A DNA stretch of 12,618 nt from contig JAPTJF010000801.1 of NCBI GenBank assembly GCA_029339195.1, positions 1 to 12,618 on the forward strand. Direction: 5' to 3'. The DNA is from Micractinium sp. NFX-FRZ. Its lineage: Eukaryota > Chlorophyta > Trebouxiophyceae > Chlorellales > Chlorellaceae. Shown piece by piece: positions 1 through 8,600 of the stretch. The notes beneath the pieces were generated by a model. The model saw only the letters and a list, made by a program, of their open reading frames with translations. It was not told where the DNA came from and did no database searches. The stretch's first letter is position 1, and each line of letters opens with the position of its first letter. The position numbers and the translations under genes are program-made.

Positions 1-67
1 CAAGTGTGAAGGCAGCTGCAGGTTGGCACAGCAGGAGCCGGCATGCCGGCACCGGCAGTACACTCAC

Positions 68-250
68 TCAGCGGCACCTTCTGCACCACCTTGTCCTTGG
101 AGAAGTCGAAGTCCACACACTTGTCGTCCCGTGAGTGCAGCAGGGAAGGCTCGCAGGAGGAGGCGGACTTGGCAGGTGTGAAGGACACCATGCGGTGTGG
201 GGTGTGGACGGTGGGAAGGGCCAGCAGGATGGAGTTGTGGCGCCGCGTCT
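68..250 (-). CDS. Internal exon of an unidentified minus-strand gene
   Basis: Read on the minus strand, an AATAAATACAG acceptor precedes a 183-base exon ending at CTGA|GTGAGT, phase 1 at both ends. The peptide includes RRHNSILLALPTVHTPHRMV, then SFTPAKSASSCEPSLLHSRD and KCVDFDFSKDKVVQKVPL. Third positions are mostly G or C, and the residue mix looks like a real protein. I do not recognise the family. If the donor is not used, the frame stays open to the window edge. The gene continues beyond position 1. Confidence 0.6.
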   Translation of the reverse strand, partial: RRGATTPSCWPFPPSTPHTAWCPSHLPSPPPPASLPCCTHGTTSVWTSTSPRTRWCRRCR

Positions 251-652
251 CTGTATTTATTCACAGAGGGCCCCGCGGCCCAGCTGCTGCCCGCGTCCCA
301 CATTCCCCGACCCCAAAACGGCCACCCGCGCCCTCCTCCCTCCGAAGGCGTGCAGGAAATAGCAGATCAGGCACTCCAGCCAGCACGCAGCAAGGCAGCT
401 GACCTCCGAGGGCACCCGTGCTGGAAGCGGCGGCCCCGCTGATTGCGGTGTGGCTGCCGAGGCTGCCACTGGCCCCAGCTGCGGTGAGGCTGCCGCTGCC
501 ACTGCCGACGACCACCCTGGGCCCTCCACGCGGCCCCGCGTCCCCCCAGCGCTCGCCGCTCCAAGCGCGCACACTGCGATAGCTCTCACATTTGACCTGC
601 ATCTCGACCTCAGTGCCTTGCTTCTGCACCGCAGCGCCGGCGGCAGCAATAC

Positions 653-695
653 CTGCCTCCTGCGGGACTCTTTTTACTGTCGTCTTTTTACTCAT
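653..695 (-). CDS. Tentative first exon of the unidentified minus-strand gene
   Basis: ATG at 695 opens MSKKTTVKRVPQEA, followed by GCAG|GTATTG, phase 1, which fits the acceptor of the exon at 68-250. The frame remains open beyond this donor, so a longer exon is possible (another phase-1 GT lies near GGAG|GTCAGC). An in-frame ATG at 815 would add 40 residues encoded partly by the tandem repeat, which I think less likely. The resulting intron (251-652) is 402 bases with nothing else recognisable in it. Confidence 0.4.
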
Positions 696-720
696 GGACT
701 GAGGGTTTTTATTCTGCCCG

Positions 721-780
721 ACCTCTCCTATCGCTGCCCAGCCTCTCCTGTCGCTGCCCAACGTGTCCTGCCGCTGCGCG
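721..780. repeat. Three tandem 20-base repeats
   Basis: Units at 721-740, 741-760 and 761-780. Units 1 and 2 agree at 18 of 20 positions, units 2 and 3 at 14 of 20. The shared core is TCCT.(T/C)CGCTGC. They lie just upstream of the tentative minus-strand start. Confidence 0.8.
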
Positions 781-1234
781 CTGGCGGCGGCAGCGCCACC
801 TGGCTCCTCCGCCACTCCATATTTTGCCCATGCTGCTCCTTCAATCCACCGCTGTACTATCTCCTCGCATCACCGCTCTTGAGTTCTTTCCGGACCGCGG
901 GGTGCACCTGTCGCATCGCGCCTTTTTCGACTTCCCCCATTCGCGCTCACCCGGCTTCTCCCCGCCCGCAAAACCTTTATTGCACTGCAATACAACCGAT
1001 TTACTGCGCGCCGGGCGCAAATGCACGAAAATCAATGTAAAATCGACCACCCCATGTGACAGGACCAACAGCCAATAGGACAAGCCCGTCACTGTATAGG
1101 TCCACGTAAGCAGTGGCAGAGGTGGAAGGTTGGCAGGCTCCCCATCGGTGACCGGCCTATCCCTAGATCACTCCTCGCCAATCCCCCAACTGCCGTTGAC
1201 GTTCAGGGGGGTAGTGGGTTCCGTGTTCACAGCG

Positions 1235-1255
1235 ATGGCGCAACGCAGTGATTGA
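1235..1255 (+). other. Possible short upstream ORF in the 5' leader
   Basis: ATG at 1235 in a good context (AGCGATGGC) encodes MAQRSD and stops at TGA 1253-1255, 147 bases before the main start. If it is transcribed it could dampen translation of the protease gene. The transcription start is unknown. Confidence 0.3.
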
Positions 1256-1402
1256 TCAGCAAAGCGTTTTAGGGCAAGCGCGCTCTCCGGTCCCTGGCAG
1301 CCCGCAGCTCCGCATCGCAGCGATCCCGCGATCTCTAAGGCGCGGCTCCGCCGCAGCCGTCCTGTGCCGGCCGCCCCTCGGAGCTGTCGGCTGTAGGCGT
1401 CG

Positions 1403-2605
1403 ATGGCGGCGGCTGGCGGCGCGCGGGAGGCAGATGTGCTGTGGGCAGCAGTGACGGCTTGCTCAAAGGAGGCTGCGACAGTGTATGCCCGCGTGCTGTA
1501 CGACAAGAAAGGGCGTCTCACGCGAGATGGAGCCTTGAAGCATATTGAAGAGCAGCTGGCGGCGGGGCAGGCTGGCGGCGCCTCGGCTGGCGGCGGCGGC
1601 GGCGGCGGCGGCAGCAGCCGTGCGGCCTCCAGCCGTAGCAAGAAAACTGCAGCGCGTAGTAGCACTGGCCCTGCCAGCCACAGCAGTAGAACGCTGGAGG
1701 GCAATGGCAGCTCTGATGGGGGCGCCATGGCGACTGGTGGCCCTTCAGGGCCCTCGCCCAGCGGCAGCAGCAGCACAGCCAGCGAGGCAGCTGGCAGCAC
1801 AGCACCCGGCAGCAAACACCTCAACCCGCTGCGCATTTTGAAGGTCAAGCTTCTAATCGAGGAGGCGGCAGAGGTAGCGCTGAAGCGTGGGGACAGCGGG
1901 GCCTGCCGGGAACGTGTGCTGCGCCTGCTGTGCGCCGCGCAGGCGGCGGCGGCGGCCACCGCCGCGCGCCACAGCAGCTGGACGCTGCTGCGCCTGAGCG
2001 CGGAGTTGTGGCAGCTCACCGCCGGCTGCAGCGGCCCGGCTTTCAGCGCCTGCGTGCACAGCTGGCGCGCCTGGCAGGAGTGGCTGGCAAAGGAGCTGCG
2101 CCCAGGCTGGGTGATGGATCCTTCTGTCGAGCTGGGCTTCACCGAGGTCCGGCTGGCGTGGGGCATGGACCCAACCTTGGACCCGCCCCGCCACCCGGAA
2201 GAAGCAAACGCCAGCAACCGTGCCGCCACAAACGCTGCGGTGCGAGGCGCCCAGCGGGTGTGGTTGACGTCTGCCCAGGGGCTGGCGGAGCCAGACCAGC
2301 TCCTTCTCACGCAGCTGTACATGGAGCAGCTTGCGGCGTTTGAGCGCAGGAAGCAGCAGCAACGGCAGCAGCAGCAGCAGCAGGGGGCAGCGCCCTCCGG
2401 GCGACAGCAGAGTGGTGCCGCCAGCAGCAGCCAGGGTGAGGCTCTGGATGCAGAGCAGCAGGGCCGGCAGGAGCAGCCTCTGGCTGACGCCCCCTTCCAG
2501 GACAATGAGCGCGACCGCTCGCTGCTGTGGCGCTTCGGGCAGCAGGCCTGGCTGCGGGGCGCGATTCGGGAGCAGCTGGCAGCCAAGTTCCCGCCACAAG
2601 AGGAG
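1403..2605 (+). CDS. Exon 1: N-terminal region with Gly and Gln tracts, DUF627-like helical part
   Basis: The frame opens at ATG 1403 (GTCGATGGC). An in-frame TAG at 1394-1396 rules out an upstream extension in the same exon. It runs 401 codons to a GAG|GTGAGG donor, phase 0. Residues 1-55 look helical. Residues 56-140 are low complexity, with eight glycines at 1589-1612. From about residue 140, a helical segment (LNPLRILKVKLLIEEAAEVALKR and on) sits where plant relatives carry the TPR-like DUF627; similarity is only in character. A Gln tract lies at 2354-2383. Codons strongly favour G or C at the third position. The minus strand is also open across this exon, which I treat as a shadow. Confidence 0.82.
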
Positions 2606-5600
2606 GTGAGGACGGAGGGGTGCACAGCCGGGGGACGCAAAGCTCTGCAGTGGCAGTGGGGGTGCGGAGCGGCAGGACTGAAGGTGCCGGCTGTGAACAT
2701 CAGCAGTTGAAACTCGTAGAGGCTGAAGCATGGGCACTTTAATGGGATCTGCTTCCTGCCGACCTGCTCTCCCCTGCTTGGCATGCAGGCGCCCCGTGCG
2801 GAGGAAACCGCTGGGAAGGGTGCGACCGCAGCGCCCCCTGACGCGCCCAGCAAGGTGTGCCGGGGCCTGCATCAGGTTGAGTCACTTGCTGGCTGGCAGG
2901 CAGTGCTTGCCTCCTCAAGATGATGGACACGTGTGCAATGAGCATGTTGGGGCAGGAACACAGATGAAGGTTGCTTGCCAGGAAGGGTTCCGGCCTGGCA
3001 GCAAACTGGCTGTTACAACAGTGGGGCGGCTGCTGCAGTCACTTCACCAACCAACGGTGTGCCCCTTGCTCTCCCTGCCTGCCCTCCCTGCAGATCCAGG
3101 CGTACCTGCAGAGCCGTCTGGCGGAGGTTGAGACGCTAGCAGAGGTGCCAGAGGCAGACAAGGTGTGCACGCTCAACTTGCGCTGCTGCAGGCGGGCCTG
3201 CCTCTTCAACCGAGTACCTCTGCCGCTCAACTCAAACGCACAGTGCTCAGCTTGAACACTCCCCTCCCCCACCTGCCCCCCTCCTCTGGTTCGGCAGCCA
3301 CGCCAGCTGCAGGCGCTGCTGGACGAGTGCTCTGTGCCGGTGGGCGAGGTGGTGGAGCGGGTGCTGCCGCACATGGAGGGGCACGCTGGGGAGGTGAGCG
3401 GGCATGGGGGACGCATGAGCTTCCCTCCCTCCTCCCTTTCATCCGTGTGAGCCTCAACCGAGATCGGCCTGTTGCTTCTGTCTGAAGTTGTGCTGCCGCC
3501 CATCTGCCCCACTCGCCCCTTCCCGTCAGGCCCTGCGCACCGTGCTGGAGGCGGGCGGTGAGCTGCCGGCTGTGGCCTACCTGCCACCTGGCAGCGGCGA
3601 GGCCGGCGGCAGCCAGGCGCCCTCCCTGCTGCTGAGCCGGGCCGATTTTGAGGCGGCGTTTGAGCGGGCGGTGCTGGACCCCGGGGAGTGGGAGCGCCAG
3701 GTGCGGCCCGGCTGTTGGGCGATGGCGTTACGTGGCCCCGTGCTATGCCTGACGTGCCTCATGCCAGCTGGGTGTTGTGAACACAAGAGCAGGTTGGTGG
3801 CAGTGAGTGGCAGACAGGTGGCCTGCTTGAACCTTCCTGCCCCTCCAGGTGGCGAGCTTCTGGGGGCAGCTGGGCAAGCGGCACGCCCTGCGGCACGTGC
3901 AGCTGCGCTGCCCACAGGTGCGTGCCTGGCACAAGCGTGCGTGGTGTGGCGTGGCTAAAAAGCGGCCCTCTGAACAATCCATGCAGCCACCGACATCACC
4001 GTTGGCTGAGGTTCTGCTGGTACGGAGGTGCACGATTGCGAAACCGTCCCCTGCTTTCTTTCTGCCCCCCTATGCATCGCACAGCTTCAGCAGCTGCGAC
4101 CCCTCGCCGCCACCCAGCTGCACCGCCGGCTGCTCTACCAGCAGCAGCAGCCGCGCCTGTGGCATGCCGGCAGTTGGCTCCATCCGAGCGGTGCTGAATC
4201 TTCTAGAGCTAGCCCCTCTGGGGCAGCTGCACCAGGCTGTCGTGGCCTACTCCACTGCGCACCAGCGGGGCGGGTCGGCACCGCCTGAGGCCGAGCTGCA
4301 TCAGATGCTGACGCAGGTGGCGGCTCCTCATTGACCTCCTCATTGCCCTGCTCCAGACCAGGAGGCTATGCTGCCCTGCCACATGCCGGGACAGTGCACC
4401 TTCATCCCACAGCACTAGCGGTCAGGAAGAGCTCTCAGCCACCAGCAACGCGTGCCGTGCCCCGATGCATGCGCTTGCTTGTCACCCTGTGCCCGCTGGT
4501 CCCACCCTGGCAGGCCTGGCGGCGAGTGCTGGACCCGCATGCGCCCGCTCTGGCGTGCTTTGAGGGAGTGCTGCGGTCGCAGTTGCTGCGCGCCTCAGGT
4601 GAGTGATCCCGCCCGTGTGTGCGTGTGTGTGTGGCGGCTGCCATGCGTTGCTTGCTCACTGTTGTGGCATCCCTCCTCCTTCCATCTTTTTATTGTGGCA
4701 CGTGGTGAGGCAGGGGCTACAAGGCCCGCTTGCAGACAGCGCCCAGCAGTTTTGTTGCTCATCAAACCTGTGGAAGCCAGTTTGGGGTTGCCTGGCTCGC
4801 ATCTCCCAAGGGTCACCCCCGCCCTGCTGGCCTCCCGCTCCCCAACCTGTGCAGACACAGCACAGGCAAGCACGTGCGCAGCTGCAGCTCGGGGGTCCCG
4901 CGCCTGCCGTGCTTTGGGACACCGACAGCAGCCGATCAGCCGATCAGCAGCTGCACTTCACAGTGCAGCTGCACGTGTGTGTTTCTGCAACGATGCCAGC
5001 AATGCTGACCTGAGTGCAGGGCCGGACGCTGAATGTGCACCACCACTGTGCTGCTAGCGCTGTCGATCTGCATGCGGGGGTCTAATGCCGGGCCTGCCTC
5101 ACGAACGCGCCTTGCTGGCCTGCAGGAGGCCCCGCTCTCCACCCTGCTGCGGGGGGAGGCGCTGCTGCGGGCAGACCTGGCTTCCGGCAGCCAGGCTGGG
5201 CGTGCAGAGGTGGTTGCAGCTCACTGGCAGCTGCGCTGTGCACACGACGACATGCCGCCGCTCGACGACCAAGTGAGATGTGTGAGCGTGTGCAAAGCAA
5301 CCATTCTGTGAGGTGCCTACCGGGGGAGCTGCCCAACACCCCGCCATGCTGCGACATCCACGGAGGATGCAGTGCCGTGCCGCACGTAGTTGGCACGCGT
5401 GGAGAGAGTGTGGTTTCAGCACACAGTGCCTCTTCGCCTCCCCGCCTCCCTGCCTCCCTCCTGCAGGACGCTCAGCAGCAGGTGGAGCAGGCGCACCGGT
5501 TCTCGATTCTGACCGCGGCTACAATGCTCATGCCTGGCATTACCGCTGTGCAAGTCCTGGCGTGTGCCAAATGGAGCGCGCTGGTTGCCTCGTTGGGGGG

Positions 5601-8600
5601 CGAGGGCGGGCACCAGCGTGCAGCGCTCGAGCTGGTGAGAAGGTTGGCGGGCGGGCTTGCGCAAAGGGCCGCGGGCGGTCGTCAAGGGGCAGCGCTCGAG
5701 AGCTCTTAACTGAGGCTGTCCCATGTTGTGGTGCCAGAAGCGAGGCCACAGGTTCAGGGCTGTGGACCCGCTCGAGGTGGGTGTTTGACACTCTACTCGG
5801 ACTTTCTTCGCACTCCCTGGGAGACACCATTCACATCAAGTCCCGCTCGTGCCCCACTTACCTGGACTTCTGCCCGTCCTTGCATCCCGACCGTATGCCC
5901 CATCCTCAGGCCAAGCAAGCCATGGTGGACGGCTGCCTGCAAGCGCTGCACCTCCTGCGCCGGCGCGGGTGCCTGCACACCGCCTGGGAGGCGACTATGA
6001 TGATGTACTTTGCAGGACTGGGTCTTGAGCCGCCGGGCCCGGCACCAGGTATGACCCGGCAGGGTGAACTGCGGCAGCAGGTCAGGCAGGCAAACCGATG
6101 ATGCTCAGTTTTGTTCTTGAGTTCATGACTTGTCATTGGTGCTGGCGCTCCGTCACGCCTTGGCAACACAAGCAGGCCGTCCTTTACTCTTCCTTTCGTC
6201 TGGGGGCGGTGAGAGACGCCCCTGTTCTGGTGCAAATGCAGGTGACAAGTCGTCCCTGGATTGCCTGCGGCACCTAGGCGGCCTGCCGCTCACCGCCCTG
6301 GTGCCGCTGCACGCTGTGTGCTGCTGGATGGTGGGGGCCAGCTTTGACGACGTGGAGGACCTGGGGGGGCAGGCGCAGGTGCAGGGGGTGGCGTGACGGA
6401 GATCGAGGGCAGGCAACCAGTGTGCCGCTTTGGGAAGCAAGCGTGCATGTGAGACGGAACAGTCAGTACAACAAGTTGCAGCAAGCAGTTCGCTGCAGGC
6501 ACTCGACCTGATCATCCTCATCACTCTTTAGTGTGTTCAAGCTCAACACTGGCACAATTGCTAATCTGTGTGCAGGTCCTGCTGGCAGAGGCGGAGCAGG
6601 CCCTGGAGCTCTCTGGCGGCAGCGTCAACCTCACAGCGGCGTCGGTAGAGGCGGCGCTGCAGCCGGCTGAGGTGGGCGAGGTGCCGCGGGCACCACGGCT
6701 GGTACCACGCAGAACAGGACAAGTGGCAACCAACCTTGTTGCTGCTTTGAGCCTGCTTAGTGGGGTATTAGTGCACAGCCAGCGGAACCCAGGGCAGTTT
6801 GTTTACCCCCTCACCCATTTTGCCCATTGCTTGCAGGAGGACCTGCTGGGAGGCGGCCACCTTCTGCTCGGCTTGGGCCTGCCCGGAGCTGCCCCCATGA
6901 GCAACCTGGATGCAGCAGAGGCCGCGGCCGCCGCTTTGGCGGGGCTGGCAGAAGGCAGGCGCAGCATGGCTGCGAGCGCCTTCCCGCCGCCCCGCATGCA
7001 GCCTGACACTGGCAGGTGCGCAGGCAGGATGCAGTTGTTTGCACTGTGGGAGCTTGGAGTGTGCCCACAGTGCAGGCCAAGGCATTGTTCATTGTCACTT
7101 GCAGTGCGCAGTCTGCTTGGAAACCGTGAGGTAGCCACGCCATGCAGCGCTGATCTGTAAGCCATATACAGCAACGCTTGATGTGCACCTCATCCCATCA
7201 ACCTGAACCTCATCTCCTATCCCTGCCCCTGATTGCAGCGCTGCTGATGCCGGGCTGACGGTGGAGGCATGCCGTGGGCTGTTGGTCAAGGTGTGCTTTT
7301 GTGGGAGCTCCGGGTTCATCAGGGCGTTCATGAATCAGGGAATGAGTGCTTGGGTCTGGTTGAATCAATGGCAGCGTGCTTGGGCTTGGTCGTGCGCCAG
7401 CAACTAGAAATGGAGCGGAGCAAGTACAATTTGCAAGGCATGACAACAAACATTCCGTTGCACCTGTTGCAGGAAAGCTTTCTGGCAGAGGCTTCTCTCG
7501 TGATTCACGGCACCTGGGAGCAAGCGCTTGCCGGCTTCCGTGCAATCCGGGACCACGCACAAGCGCTGGCCACTCTGCCCGACGCAGAAGAGCAGCAGGC
7601 AAGTTGTTTCGAGCTAGTAAGGGGTGTGCATGCTGTTGTGTCAGAGAGCGGCTCTTTTCAGCGTGCAATACGCCCCGTGTCGCGCCTACTTAACCTGCCC
7701 AACCAGCCCCGCCCTGCCTTGCCTGGCTGCCCCGTGCAGGAGCGGAGCCCTGAGTTCCGCCGGCAGCTAGGAGAGGCCATGCAGAGCTGCGTGGCAGCCG
7801 GGAAGGCCTTTGCATCAGCCGAGGCGATGTGGACTGTGGCGTCCCACGTTGCCCTGATGGCAGAGCAGGCCCTGGCGCAGCGGCACAACACGGCATCCAG
7901 GCAAGATCTGTTGAAAGCGGGCACTGCCTGCGAGCTTGTCCAGAAAAGCTGACTGAAGGTCAGCGCCTCAGTTGGCGTGCAAGTGATGACACATGCAGGG
8001 GCTGTACCTTAGTGCTGCTGAGTTGGGCTTGCCAAGTGTTGCCCTGTGTCTGATGTGCAGGGACACAGCGTCTGCTGCCCTAGCAGCCGCAGGAGTGCCG
8101 CGGTCGACAGGTGAGGCAAGCAGGGGGGGTGGTGCGTGCACCGCGCCTGCATCCTGCTGCATCAGGCAACGGCTCTGCCGCAGGGGCAGTGTCAGGCAGG
8201 GACAGTGGCCCGAGATTGCGACATCCAATGTCAAGAAATGCTGCTCCCAATCCGTGCAGGCCGAGAGGGAGGGCATGCAGCGGACTGCTTGCTGCTGACT
8301 GTCTTGGAGCGTGCCGCAAGCTCTGCGCCGCGCGTGCAGTTCCTGCGCAGGCTGCTGGGCGTGCTGTCATCCCAGCACACGCACGCCAGCGCCACGCTGC
8401 CCGCCCGGCTGTGGCAGCTGCAGGACATGCAGTGGGCACTCAGGACGGAGGTGCTGCAGGCCCGCAGGTGATCTCGCGGCACTATGGCTGGGGCAGGCCC
8501 GCTGGTGGTACCATGTCTCTGTGCACCAGGCTGTGCCTACTTTGAAGAATGCACACTCAGTGTTTTGGCAAGGAGCAGCTAAGTTCGATAAAGCAGGATG

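Larger units (their letters stand above)
696..1402. promoter_or_regulatory. Divergent intergenic region, probable bidirectional promoter and 5' UTRs
   Basis: Lies between the minus-strand ATG at 695 and the plus-strand ATG at 1403. No ORF here has coding character. It contains 20-base tandem repeats (721-780), an AT-richer stretch around 1015-1080 and a CCAAT box at 1072-1076. There is no clear TATA box. The promoter role is inferred from gene orientation. Confidence 0.5.

Noticed and set aside
450..1040. 196-codon plus-strand ORF upstream of the protease gene
   Set aside because: The product is Ser/Pro/Cys-rich and reads through the tandem repeats and the AT-richer promoter region. No splice or family support.
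1168..2853. 561-codon ORF on the minus strand opposite exon 1
   Set aside because: It mirrors the GC-rich, Ala/Gly/Ser-rich exon 1. Its residues are Ser/Cys/Arg-rich with no motif, and it covers intron 1 and the intergenic region. This is a typical antisense shadow.
3918..4084. Intron 6 as retained coding sequence
   Set aside because: The interval has a GTGCGT donor and a strong pyrimidine tract before CAG, and its translation is Pro/Ser/Cys-rich with no family likeness. It is kept only as an alternative because of the exon 7 frame problem.
5313..6101. 262-codon plus-strand ORF across exons 11-13
   Set aside because: It crosses clear introns in a frame different from the spliced one and is rich in Cys/Arg/Gly; a shadow.
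8187..8545. Earlier acceptor for exon 21 reading an Ala/Arg/Cys-rich frame
   Set aside because: The frame lacks coding character, while the acceptor before 8260 gives a helical peptide that joins exons 20 and 22 in phase.
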